Assembly: GCA_905234645.1 (NCBI GenBank)
Contig: CAJOIS010000022.1
Span: 1-64,000 of the forward strand
Origin: an uncultured Bacteroidales bacterium
Lineage (GTDB): Bacteria > Bacteroidota > Bacteroidia > Bacteroidales > F082
Direction of reading: 5' to 3'
DNA length: 64,000 nucleotides
Position 1 is the stretch's first letter. Each line of letters opens with the position of its first letter. A program made the position numbers and the translations under genes. Below the pieces are notes generated by a model, which had not been told where the DNA came from, made no database searches, and saw only the letters and a list, made by a program, of their open reading frames with translations. This document shows, piece by piece, positions 48,233 through 57,831 of the stretch.

Positions 48233-49339
48233 GTGGACATCACCGAGAAACTCGAAACGATAAAGCACCGCTGGGAGGAAATGGGCGAACAACTCGCCGA
48301 CCCTGCCGTAGCTAGCGACATGAAGAAATTCGTGAAGCTCAACAAGGACTATAAGGACTTGGAGCCCATCGTCATGGCCTTCAAGGAATACAAGACCTTG
48401 AAAGCCAACGTCGAGGAAGCCAAGGAAATCCTAGCCACGGAGAAAGACGAGGAGATGCGGAAGATGGCCCAAGAGGAACTGGACACCGCCCAGACACGTA
48501 TCGAGCAGCTGGAGCAGGACATCCGCGTGATGATGATTCCCAAAGACCCGCAAGACAGCAAGAACGCCATCATGGAAATCCGTGCCGGAACAGGCGGCGA
48601 CGAGGCTTGCCTCTTTGCCGGAGACTTGTTCCGTATGTACTCCAAATTCTGTGAAAACCGCGGCTGGAAAGTCGAAGTCACCAGCGTGAGCGAAGGTGCC
48701 AGCGGTGGCTACAAGGAAATCGACTTCACAGTTACGGGCAACGGTTGCTATGGCGTCCTCAAGTTCGAGTCGGGCGTGCACCGCGTACAACGTGTGCCCA
48801 AAACCGAGGCCCAAGGGCGCATACACACCTCTGCCGCTTCGGTGGCGGTACTTCCCGAAGCCGAGGAGTTCGATGTGGAGATAAACGAGGGTGAAATCAA
48901 ATGGGACACCTTCCGCTCCAGCGGCGCAGGTGGTCAAAATGTGAACAAGGTGGAATCGGGCGTGCGCCTGCGTTATATGTGGAAGAACCCCAACACGGGC
49001 GAGATGCAAGAAATACTCATCGAGTGCACCGAAACCCGCGACCAACCCAAAAACAGAGAACGTGCCTTGTCGAGACTGCGCACACGCATCTACGACATGG
49101 AGTACGAGAAATATATCAACGACATCTCTGCCAAGCGCAAGACCATGGTCTCGACAGGCGACCGCTCAGCGAAAATCCGCACTTACAATTACCCGCAAGG
49201 TCGTGTCACCGACCACCGCGTGGAAGGTTTGACGGTTTACAACCTCGCTGCCGTCATGGATGGCGATTTGGAGGAAATCATCAACCGCTTGCAGATGGCA
49301 GAGAATGCAGAACGTTTAAAAGAAAACATTGAATCATGA
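48233..49339 (+). CDS. prfA: peptide chain release factor 1 (GTG start)
   Basis: GTG at 48233; EIRAGTGGDEACLFAGDL, SSGAGGQNVNKVESGVRL. Confidence 0.96.
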   Translation: MDITEKLETIKHRWEEMGEQLADPAVASDMKKFVKLNKDYKDLEPIVMAFKEYKTLKANVEEAKEILATEKDEEMRKMAQEELDTAQTRIEQLEQDIRVMMIPKDPQDSKNAIMEIRAGTGGDEACLFAGDLFRMYSKFCENRGWKVEVTSVSEGASGGYKEIDFTVTGNGCYGVLKFESGVHRVQRVPKTEAQGRIHTSAASVAVLPEAEEFDVEINEGEIKWDTFRSSGAGGQNVNKVESGVRLRYMWKNPNTGEMQEILIECTETRDQPKNRERALSRLRTRIYDMEYEKYINDISAKRKTMVSTGDRSAKIRTYNYPQGRVTDHRVEGLTVYNLAAVMDGDLEEIINRLQMAENAERLKENIES

Positions 49340-49347
49340 ATACCATT

Positions 49348-49417
49348 GACACGAGACTTCGAGACACGAGACGCGAGACTTTTTTGTCCCGTGTCCCGCA
49401 GTCCCGTGTCCCGCGTC
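49348..49417. repeat. heptamer-unit palindrome GACACGA GACTTCGA GACACGA GACGCGA GAC - TTTTTT - GTCCCGT GTCCCGCA GTCCCGT GTCCCGC GTC
   Basis: Direct reading; same 7-8-7-7 unit pattern on both arms. Confidence 0.92.
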
Positions 49418-49429
49418 AATTATAAAACT

Positions 49430-50257
49430 ATGAATAAACACCAGTTATTTGAGCAAATCAAGAAAAAACAGTCGTTCCTCTGCGTTGGCCTCGACACCGA
49501 CATCAACAAGATCCCACAGGAACTACTGGCTTTTGACGACCCCGTCTTTGAGTTCAACAAACAAATCATCAACCACACTGCGCCCTACGCCGTGGCCTAC
49601 AAACCCAACACGGCCTTCTACGAGGTCTATGGCGCCAAAGGCTGGCAAAGCTTGGAGCGTACCATCAAATACATCAAGATCAACCACCCCGATATCTTCA
49701 TCATCGCCGACGCCAAGCGTGGCGACATCGGCAACACCTCGGCCAACTACGCCAAGGCTTTCTTCAACACCTTGAAAGCCGACGCCCTGACCGTGGCACC
49801 TTACATGGGCAAGGACTCGGTGGAGCCTTTCCTCAACTTCGAGGACAAATGGGTGGTTTTGCTTGCCTTGACCTCCAACAAAGGCTCGCAGGATTTCCAA
49901 TACCTGAATGTCGGTGAACGCATGCTGCATCAACAGGTGCTGCAAACCGCCACCACCTGGGCAACTTCGGAGCAGATGATGTTTGTGGTCGGTGCCACGC
50001 ATCCCGAGGAGCTGGGCGAAATCCGTAAGATGTTGCCCGACTATTTCTTCCTCGTCCCCGGTGTGGGTGCCCAAGGCGGTGACTTGCAGGCCGTGGCCCA
50101 CAACGGCTTAAACGAAGAATGCGGCTTGCTGGTCAACTCGTCGAGAGGGATTATCTATGCTTCAAATGGAAGTGATTTCGCTATTAAGGCTGGTGAAGAG
50201 GCGAAGAAGCTGCAGGAGCAAATGAGTGTTTTGCTGAAGGAGAAAGGACTATTGTGA
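49430..50257 (+). CDS. pyrF: orotidine 5'-phosphate decarboxylase
   Basis: [39 protein letters not shown]; start corrected past the repeat to the ATG at 49430. Confidence 0.95.
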   Translation: MNKHQLFEQIKKKQSFLCVGLDTDINKIPQELLAFDDPVFEFNKQIINHTAPYAVAYKPNTAFYEVYGAKGWQSLERTIKYIKINHPDIFIIADAKRGDIGNTSANYAKAFFNTLKADALTVAPYMGKDSVEPFLNFEDKWVVLLALTSNKGSQDFQYLNVGERMLHQQVLQTATTWATSEQMMFVVGATHPEELGEIRKMLPDYFFLVPGVGAQGGDLQAVAHNGLNEECGLLVNSSRGIIYASNGSDFAIKAGEEAKKLQEQMSVLLKEKGLL

Positions 50258-50266
50258 GTTTATGAG

Positions 50267-50287
50267 ATCGCGGATCAAGTCCGCGAT
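50267..50287. repeat. ATCGCGGA-TCAAG-TCCGCGAT palindrome (second copy of the 5965 family)
   Basis: 8-bp perfect arms, flanked by GAG...GAC as at 5965. Confidence 0.7.
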
Positions 50288-50312
50288 GACTCCTTGAGCA
50301 TGGAGTATCATT

Positions 50313-50344
50313 AACAAAAAAGCCACCTTAAGGTGGCTTTTTTA
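50313..50344. terminator. hairpin terminator AAAAAAGCCACCTTAAGGTGGCTTTTTT
   Basis: Perfect palindrome between convergent genes. Confidence 0.85.
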
Positions 50345-50363
50345 GTGTCAAAGGGTTGCCTGA

Positions 50364-52124
50364 TTAGCGGGCGACCGAAAAAGTGCGATTGACCATAGTG
50401 CCGTCGTTGGCATGAACGCGGACAAAATAGATGCCGTCGCTCAGCGCCTCTGTGCTGACCTGAGCGCTATCACCGTTGACCACTTGCGTCAGCACACACT
50501 GGCCAACACTATTGAAGACCTCTATGCTAGCCATGCCTTCATACTGGATGTTCAGCACGCCCGAAGTGGGGTTGGGATAGATTTCCAATGCCTGTTCTGC
50601 ATGGTCTTCCACCTGAACGCCGATGGCCCTGACAGAGATCAAGTGAGAAGCCTCTGCACCAAAGTCTCCGTCACTATTATCGCCAAAGAGCACATGATTG
50701 TGGCTGTCTTTGACAATATAATAGCCATTGCCGTTGGTGCAGCAGATGCCATCACCCATCGAATCACGGATGGTGAACCTGACACATTCATCAACGGGGA
50801 CAACGGCATTCTCAACATGAATCTGTGTCGCATTGTTACCCGCCAACAACGTGTAGGGGCCACCAGAAGCCAGCACCGTGCCATCGGCAGTCGTAAACTC
50901 CCATGTGATTTGGCCGCCAAACTTGTCTTGATTCAACAACAGTTTCAGCGTTTCCTCTTCGCCATCAATCTCAAGGTCGATCCATTCAAGGCTATTGATA
51001 GGTTCCGTGTAGGTGTAATCACAAGGCTGTCCATTGGCCTCAGTAATCGAGATGGCCAAATCATTAACGCCAAAGGGAGCCGTAACCGGAATAACGATTT
51101 TCTCCCTTTCGAAAGGCTGAAGGTCGCCCTCCCAGTTCTCAGTATAACTCTCGCCACCGTACTCCATGGCAATGGTCATCGAGTTGATGGCTCCAGTACC
51201 AATGTTTTGAATATTGATTTCGGCCTTTTTCGACTGTGTGCATTCATACAAGCCATCTATTCCGATATTGGCGACAATGGGATAAATGGGATTGTCGACA
51301 CCTTGGATGTATTCGAGCTCGCAAGCATTCAGGATAGGACGTGTGGGCGTACCCTGATACTTCTCAGAGACCCATGCAAGGAAATAAATGTGGTCGAGGA
51401 TGACATCCACACCATTGGGTGAGCCGATAGTGGCGGGGATCTGATACTCGTATGTACGGGTAATCAATGTGCCTTGCGTCGTAGGTGAAATGGCATCACC
51501 CCAGGTAGGTGTAATCACGTCGCGAAGGATATGCATGTGGACATATTGGTTGCCTATCATCTGTCCAGGATTCCATGTCGAGGCGCCCGACTGGCTGCCA
51601 AGAATACTGTCTTGCAACATGGCAACGGTGAGGTAGTTTTCGTTGACGCTACTGTTACCTGTATAGTAAACCTCGACGGTGATGTTAGCCATTCGCGTCA
51701 AAGGGTTGACGATGGCAACACCCGCCACGTTACATTCTGCGTCTTGGGCCATCTGTGTATTTGCCAACGAAGCCCATACGCCACGGTTTTGGCCGTCAGC
51801 GGTGGAACGGTTGACCACGCCAGCGGGGAAACCATCGACGTTAAAGCCACCAAGGATGGCAGCACCGTCTGGGGTGTTGAAATTAGGATACGAAGTAGAA
51901 GCATAGCCTCCGGCATGGACATTAACCGCCCAAAAGCGACCCGGGTTACTGGCCGTAATCTGATTGGCGATGGCATGTCCGTCAGGGCAGAATTGGCAGC
52001 CACGCCCAGTGAACTCCTCAAGGATGACATTCCTGTGTGCAGGTGTAGTAGAGACATACATCTGGGCTTTCAAAGAGAACGAGAAAGCCATTAAAGCCAT
52101 AATGGCAAGAGTAAGTTTTTTCAT
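50364..52124 (-). CDS. Omp28-related protein with T9SS type A sorting domain
   Basis: RNVILEEFTGRGCQFCPDGHAIA; C-terminal LEIYPNPTSGVLNIQYEG...LSDGIYFVRV. Confidence 0.9.
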   Translation of the reverse strand: MKKLTLAIMALMAFSFSLKAQMYVSTTPAHRNVILEEFTGRGCQFCPDGHAIANQITASNPGRFWAVNVHAGGYASTSYPNFNTPDGAAILGGFNVDGFPAGVVNRSTADGQNRGVWASLANTQMAQDAECNVAGVAIVNPLTRMANITVEVYYTGNSSVNENYLTVAMLQDSILGSQSGASTWNPGQMIGNQYVHMHILRDVITPTWGDAISPTTQGTLITRTYEYQIPATIGSPNGVDVILDHIYFLAWVSEKYQGTPTRPILNACELEYIQGVDNPIYPIVANIGIDGLYECTQSKKAEINIQNIGTGAINSMTIAMEYGGESYTENWEGDLQPFEREKIVIPVTAPFGVNDLAISITEANGQPCDYTYTEPINSLEWIDLEIDGEEETLKLLLNQDKFGGQITWEFTTADGTVLASGGPYTLLAGNNATQIHVENAVVPVDECVRFTIRDSMGDGICCTNGNGYYIVKDSHNHVLFGDNSDGDFGAEASHLISVRAIGVQVEDHAEQALEIYPNPTSGVLNIQYEGMASIEVFNSVGQCVLTQVVNGDSAQVSTEALSDGIYFVRVHANDGTMVNRTFSVAR

Positions 52125-52182
52125 AGTGTCGCTATTTGTTGATTATTATTGTTTTCCGCTACAAAAATACATATTAATCAAA

Positions 52183-52211
52183 AAAAATGCGCCACTTTGT
52201 GACGCATTTTT
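52183..52211. terminator. hairpin AAAAATGCGCCACTTTGTGACGCATTTTT
   Basis: Inverted repeat downstream of ilvE. Confidence 0.7.
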
Positions 52212-52236
52212 CAATCTTTTTTCAAAAGCATCAAAA

Positions 52237-53262
52237 TCAGATGCCTTCGATGACGGTGATCCAGCCGTATTCATCGGGCTCGGTGCCGTATTGGATACCA
52301 CGGAGCTTGTTGTACAACTTCAGGCTCCACGGGCCGGGCTTGCCGTCGCCAAACTTGTAGGACTTGCCGTTTTCGGGGTCGTCAATGCGTGAGATGGGGC
52401 TGATGACGGCAGCGGTGCCGCATGCGCCAGCTTCCTCGAAGGTGGCCAGTTCCTCTTCAGCGATGGGACGACGCTCCACCTTCATGCCGAGGCTCTCAGC
52501 GATTTGCATCAAGCTCTTGTTGGTAATGGAAGGCAGGATGGACGTGCTCTGAGGCGTGATATAGGTGTTGTCCTTGATGCCGAAGAAGTTGGCAGCGCCA
52601 GCCTCGTCGATGTACTTCTTCTCCTTGGCGTCGAGATAGAACTCGCAGGCATACTCGCCACCGTGGCAGGCTTCAACGTGCGGACGCAGCGAAGCAGCAT
52701 AGTTGCCACCGACCTTGTAGGTACCGGTACCCAGCGGGGCAGCGCGGTCGTACTTGCGCGTGATGACGTAGGGGTTGGCCATGAAGCCGCCCTTGAAGTA
52801 AGGACCAACGGGCGTGGCGAAGACCAGAAACAGGTATTCATCAGCGGGTTTCACACCCACGCGGGCACCCGTGCCAATGAGCAAAGGACGCAGATACAGC
52901 GAAGCACCCGTCTCATAAGGAGGAATGAAATCTGCATTCAGGCGAACGACCTTCTCAATGGCAGCTTGGAACTTGTCCATCGGGAACTCGGCCATCATGA
53001 TACCACGGCTGGAGCTCTGCAGACGCTTGCAGTTCTCGTCCATGCGGAAGACGCGCACCTTGCCGTCCTTGCCGCGGAATGCCTTCAGGCCTTCAAAAGC
53101 CTCCTGACCATAGTGCAGGCAGGTGGCAGCCATGTGGATGTTGATGGAAGTCTCGGAGCTGATTTCAAGCTCGCCCCACTGACCGTTGCGGAAATAGCAG
53201 CGGACATTGTAATTCGTGGGATAATAACCGAATGTTAAATTTGCCCAATCGATGTTTTGCAT
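52237..53262 (-). CDS. ilvE: branched-chain amino acid aminotransferase
   Basis: LHYGQEAFEGLKAFRGKDGKVRVFRMDEN, GTYKVGGNYAASL, EAGACGTAAVISPI. Confidence 0.95.
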   Translation of the reverse strand: MQNIDWANLTFGYYPTNYNVRCYFRNGQWGELEISSETSINIHMAATCLHYGQEAFEGLKAFRGKDGKVRVFRMDENCKRLQSSSRGIMMAEFPMDKFQAAIEKVVRLNADFIPPYETGASLYLRPLLIGTGARVGVKPADEYLFLVFATPVGPYFKGGFMANPYVITRKYDRAAPLGTGTYKVGGNYAASLRPHVEACHGGEYACEFYLDAKEKKYIDEAGAANFFGIKDNTYITPQSTSILPSITNKSLMQIAESLGMKVERRPIAEEELATFEEAGACGTAAVISPISRIDDPENGKSYKFGDGKPGPWSLKLYNKLRGIQYGTEPDEYGWITVIEGI

Positions 53263-53369
53263 GATGTTTTATGTTTTAGTTGATAAAATTCTGTCGTTTT
53301 CGAAAAGTCTACGAAATTACGGTTTTTTTCTGACATGGAACCCTTTTTGACAAAAAATCTCAATTATCA

Positions 53370-54683
53370 TCACAAGGGGTAGGTATAAATCACCAAATCC
53401 CATTTCCCTTCACGGGTGACCTCAATCGCATTCCATCTGAAACACTTTTCGTTCTTGTCGTATACGACCTGGAAAGGTACTGATTCCGTCATCCTCACGC
53501 CATCAATTTCGACACCTCCCTGCCCTGTGACATACGAGAGTTTGTGCATGCCATCGGACGAGAACCTGTCAATAGGAAGATTGTCAATCAAATCATCAGG
53601 ATACATGACCGAATTCGACTCTTTCGTCACGCTGTTGATCTGACCGTCCTCATAGACATACCATTGTCCTGCAGCGAGGAAATGGAATCTCAGCCTTTGT
53701 TGGCCGTCAAGGGCAAAATGGCCAATGATGACCTGTCGACGAATGATATCGCCATTCAGCACAAGGGTCTCCCCTTTCTCCTCCTCACCGTTCTTTGATG
53801 CCTTGTAGACATAATCGCCTTTGTTGGAAATAAGGAAGTCCGAAATGGTATATCCCTCTACAAACTTCATCTCTCCATCCACCCAAAAACGGTCATTCGC
53901 CACAGCCATCCAATGTCTCCCGTTGTATGAGAATTTCACCCGCAAGTTGTCGTAGTTGTATTCACCGAACAGTTCGACAGGCTCGCCGTCAACGACCAAA
54001 ACGGTGTAAGGCATATATGCATCACGATAAAGGTAATAATAGTGCATCGCCGACTTGCCCACACTAGCATAGTACTCATCACCCTCCGAAAGCATGCAGC
54101 CGACGGATTTCGAGGACAGCTGGGACCTGTTCGCTTCCGTAAAAGCTTTCTTTTCAAGCCAAACGATTTGGGTCGTCTGTCCCGGTGACGTTTGCGTTTT
54201 ATAGGTGCTGTGATAATACTCATCGTTCAGTTTATAGACACAGCCGTCGTTAGTAATGCTTAATACGCTATCGCAGACCATCTGATGTACGCCATAGGCA
54301 TAAACCGTCTCCATCCCATAGCCGATTCCTTGCGAGTCGGGTTCAAAATACTTGAGGACAAAGACACACTCATTCCAGACGCTTCCGATTCGGAACGCTC
54401 TCACCACATATCTATAGGGAAGCAAAAGCTTTGCATTGGCATAGATACTCGACATGCCCGACTTCTCGTTTCTCGAGACATAGAGATAGTTATAATAAGT
54501 CGACATGGAATGTGTGGACATATTAGGAAGGGCATTGTATTCCGCTTGGAATTCGCCTTGATTGACGCTCAGGAAGCCCTCCAGTGTCTCCAAACGCACC
54601 CTTTTCAAGCGGTCTGGAGATTGCGCTTTAGACAACGGAAGAAACAATGCCAGCAACAGCAACGATAATACTAGTCTTTTCAT
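53370..54683 (-). CDS. exported hypothetical protein, third gene of TIR operon
   Basis: Signal peptide; repetitive W/Y/G beta-strand-like segments; starts 9 nt after the upstream gene. Confidence 0.65.
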   Translation of the reverse strand: MKRLVLSLLLLALFLPLSKAQSPDRLKRVRLETLEGFLSVNQGEFQAEYNALPNMSTHSMSTYYNYLYVSRNEKSGMSSIYANAKLLLPYRYVVRAFRIGSVWNECVFVLKYFEPDSQGIGYGMETVYAYGVHQMVCDSVLSITNDGCVYKLNDEYYHSTYKTQTSPGQTTQIVWLEKKAFTEANRSQLSSKSVGCMLSEGDEYYASVGKSAMHYYYLYRDAYMPYTVLVVDGEPVELFGEYNYDNLRVKFSYNGRHWMAVANDRFWVDGEMKFVEGYTISDFLISNKGDYVYKASKNGEEEKGETLVLNGDIIRRQVIIGHFALDGQQRLRFHFLAAGQWYVYEDGQINSVTKESNSVMYPDDLIDNLPIDRFSSDGMHKLSYVTGQGGVEIDGVRMTESVPFQVVYDKNEKCFRWNAIEVTREGKWDLVIYTYPL

Positions 54684-54692
54684 AACAGTAAC

Positions 54693-56777
54693 TTATAGAT
54701 AACTACATTTCGATTTTCCGAAATCGCCCAGATGGAAGCCTATGCCGAAGTCGACACAGAGATGGCGTTCGCCGAGGATATCCGATTCATGGAGGAATAC
54801 CGTGATGGGGAAGCGCCAAATGTTAAGGACCGTACCCAACTCAAGGCCAATACCCTGGAAACGTCTCTCCAAGCCGGTGATATTCGCTGCCACCGAGGCA
54901 CCCACACACAAGTCGATTATGCCATTCACGGGAGTAAACATGATACCCGCACCACCTTCAATATTACGTATCATCACCGTAGTGGTGTCGACAGCAACCT
55001 CATTCGACAAATAGAGGGCTTTGATATAACCTCGTGTTTTGGTGTTGCCCAGGTCACCGACCATGAAACCTTTACCATGTTCGGAGGGACGGGCAACATA
55101 GCTCAATGAAATCCAACGGCGACTGTCGCTGGCGCAATAGCCCAACTCAGAATCATAGTAGCGCTTCAGGTAACCACCGACACCCACCATGAAAGCAGTC
55201 TGTTTCACCTCGGAATTCATGCGAGAGGTATGGAACCCCAGCGTAAGCATCACATTCTTATAGAACCCCATCAATCCGCCTTCATAATCTAGACCGACAT
55301 GAGGCTCCTTAACATAACCACCGACGCCGACACCCACAAAAGCGCCAAGATAGGGGAACCTATTGGGGCGGAACACGGGACCGACAGTGAAATTGTAGCC
55401 AGCCAGATCCTTATTCTCGCTGGTGTAGTCAGTAACGATAGGGGTATTGGCTTGGAAATGCGCATAGGCGCCCCACGACTTGGATCCCACGAAGCCGCTC
55501 ATCATGCCAACAGCCAACTTAGGCGCCCAGGTAAGGGCGGCGAATCGGAGGCCGGGTTTGAAAGTCACGTCCTGCTGCTGATCGTTGGCAAACACCTCGC
55601 GACGCTCAAAGCCCATCTGCAAAGAATAATGGCCGTAGTCGATAGGCATGTCAAACGGTGTGTACCTCACACTCGTCTCACCGGCATCGTCGATGATGGT
55701 GACCTTCAAATCGGAAGGCACGCTGTTGATGGCAACGGAGCCTTTGCTTGACGCATCATCGATCTTGATCTCCGATGTCATTACCGGAAGCTCAGAGGCA
55801 TGAGCATACTGATGTACCGGCACCACGCAGGCTTTCTTACCCAAGTCAAGTCTCACCCAACCGTGACGGCTGAAGAGCGACTCATTCTCTTGCGCCCTTA
55901 CAATAACCGTATCCTTTGCAGGAAACACCTGGATCCAATCGTCCGACTTCGACACGCTCCACTCGTCGAGGTTGCTCTTCACCGCCATACGCTCTTCCGC
56001 TGCCTTGCAAGGGAACACCAACGCTTCCTTATCCACCGTGATAGTGGTATCGGAAGCGGCCTGGCTGACAGCGATAGGGAAATACTCTTCCATGACAACG
56101 ACATAAAGCGTGTCCTCACGCACATAGGCTTTGTCGTTTTGCATGCTCCTGAGATAGAGCGTGCTATCGCTGATTTGGTAATCAATCCAATACGGCACAG
56201 ATTCCACTTCCCATGAAGAAGCATTGGTAACGATGGAAATCCCGGCCATTTCTTCGTCTTTTGAGAAATGCACCTGGTCGGGATGCGCTTCAAACTCAAG
56301 ATTTCCTCCATGCTGCGTCACGTTAAACGACACCGTCTTGCCATCGGCAGAAACCGAAACGCTGGCATTGCGAGAGGATGGCGTGTCATTCCTGTCACAT
56401 GAAACCGAGACAGCGTTGCCTTTCTTGACAACTTTACACCATTTCGCATTGCTGCTGACCTTAAACGAATCGGCATTAACCTTGACATTCACCTGTTTCG
56501 TCTGATTCCCTTTGGCATCAAACTGAAGACTGCTCTCGGAAAAGCTGATCGTCGTACACTCGCGTATCATTCGGTCGAGGTCGTTGTCCTCGGGAATACC
56601 ACCTTTACATATTACCCTGATTTTCTTGAACTTTCCTTTAGCCTCGTCCAATTTCCCCTCATTCTTCAACTTGACCGCCTCGTCGTGAAAGTAATTGTAA
56701 CGGTCATAGTTTTGGGCAAACGCAACCACTTGGCATAAAAAAAGCGTGATGAGCGTCAGGAAGATACCTTTTTTCAT
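54693..56777 (-). CDS. exported BACON/PEGA-domain protein with C-terminal outer-membrane barrel-like region
   Basis: NAKWCKVVKKGNAVSVSCDRNDTPSSRNASVSVSADGKTVSFNVTQHG (BACON); GSVAINSVPSDLKVTI (PEGA); C-terminal alternating barrel-like strands. Confidence 0.78.
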   Translation of the reverse strand: MKKGIFLTLITLFLCQVVAFAQNYDRYNYFHDEAVKLKNEGKLDEAKGKFKKIRVICKGGIPEDNDLDRMIRECTTISFSESSLQFDAKGNQTKQVNVKVNADSFKVSSNAKWCKVVKKGNAVSVSCDRNDTPSSRNASVSVSADGKTVSFNVTQHGGNLEFEAHPDQVHFSKDEEMAGISIVTNASSWEVESVPYWIDYQISDSTLYLRSMQNDKAYVREDTLYVVVMEEYFPIAVSQAASDTTITVDKEALVFPCKAAEERMAVKSNLDEWSVSKSDDWIQVFPAKDTVIVRAQENESLFSRHGWVRLDLGKKACVVPVHQYAHASELPVMTSEIKIDDASSKGSVAINSVPSDLKVTIIDDAGETSVRYTPFDMPIDYGHYSLQMGFERREVFANDQQQDVTFKPGLRFAALTWAPKLAVGMMSGFVGSKSWGAYAHFQANTPIVTDYTSENKDLAGYNFTVGPVFRPNRFPYLGAFVGVGVGGYVKEPHVGLDYEGGLMGFYKNVMLTLGFHTSRMNSEVKQTAFMVGVGGYLKRYYDSELGYCASDSRRWISLSYVARPSEHGKGFMVGDLGNTKTRGYIKALYLSNEVAVDTTTVMIRNIEGGAGIMFTPVNGIIDLCVGASVAANITGLERRFQGIGLELGTVLNIWRFPITVFLHESDILGERHLCVDFGIGFHLGDFGKSKCSYL

Positions 56778-56780
56778 GAT

Positions 56781-57764
56781 TTATTTTGCTTTTTGTTTAA
56801 TGACTTTATCAATGGAATCAATCATGTGTTTTTCGGTAGAAAGCGCGAGTATGCCCGCTATCTCCATGTCCTGCATGGCGAATTCGGCAACATCTTCATC
56901 CAAAAGCACCTTGACATCGTCCATGATGACGTTCAGATAATTCTGTCGAAGATCAAGCAGTTTAATTCTCTGGGTCTCAATCCCATAGGAATCTTCAACT
57001 TTGTCGCCATATTGGTATTTCAGCATTATGGCAGAATCGCATTCCGCAATGCCCTCCATCAACTTCAAGAAGGGTTCCTTGTCAGAGACCAGCTGTACAA
57101 AATTCTCCCTAAAGACTGCAACATCAGGCAGGTTTTTGGTTAAATCCATCGCCTTTTGTACATGCTTGTCAAACATCTGATACTCAACATCAACTCCATC
57201 TCCAAGCGGCGGGGTGGGGCCTTCAATCTCGGCTGCAGGTTTCCCCAGTATCAGCAGAACCACTATGGCTGCAATAGCAGCAACAGCTGCCGATAATAAA
57301 ACCAGCTTTTTCTGTCGGTTCTTTTTCTTCCTCAACAAGGACGAAACCAGATTTTCCTCAATCTTGGCGAATGATGCCGTTCGATATTCATGCGTCCAAG
57401 TAAAGACCTGAATGGTACTCACGAAGTCCAAAGGAGCGGGCAAGGCATTCTGTTCAGGCATCACAAAACCAGGCAATCCAACACCAATGATGTTTTTGCC
57501 CTGACTTTGTGCCTGAAGAATCTCACGACGCACCCAATCCTCCTCGTCGGAACAGCGGTCAAGCGCGCCTGGCGACAATACGAAAATAAAGTCTCTACAG
57601 CTGGCAATAGCCTTCTCAATCTGATCGGGGAACTGACCACTACCTATCTCGTCGACATCAAGAAAAACTTTATAACCCAGATTCTCAAGCTTGGCCTGCA
57701 ACTCGCCTGCCACGCCTGCCCCTGCGCCCTTTCGCCTATAACTAATGAAGATATCGTATGCCAT
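56781..57764 (-). CDS. TIR domain protein with single TM helix and C-terminal extracytoplasmic region
   Basis: MAYDIFISYRRKGAG...VFLDVDEIGSGQFPDQIEKAIASCRDFIFVLSPGALDRCSDEEDWVRREI; TM LVLLSAAVAAIAAIVVLLILG. Start corrected to MAYD. Confidence 0.88.
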   Translation of the reverse strand: MAYDIFISYRRKGAGAGVAGELQAKLENLGYKVFLDVDEIGSGQFPDQIEKAIASCRDFIFVLSPGALDRCSDEEDWVRREILQAQSQGKNIIGVGLPGFVMPEQNALPAPLDFVSTIQVFTWTHEYRTASFAKIEENLVSSLLRKKKNRQKKLVLLSAAVAAIAAIVVLLILGKPAAEIEGPTPPLGDGVDVEYQMFDKHVQKAMDLTKNLPDVAVFRENFVQLVSDKEPFLKLMEGIAECDSAIMLKYQYGDKVEDSYGIETQRIKLLDLRQNYLNVIMDDVKVLLDEDVAEFAMQDMEIAGILALSTEKHMIDSIDKVIKQKAK

Positions 57765-57831
57765 ATACCCTAAAATGGGTTGCAAAGATACGGAATTAGT
57801 CAATCACTCAAAGCATCTTGAGAAAGTTTTT

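Noticed and set aside
49346-49429. N-terminal extension of the pyrF ORF ([28 protein letters not shown])
   Set aside because: It is a translation of the intergenic heptamer palindrome; the true start is the ATG at 49430.
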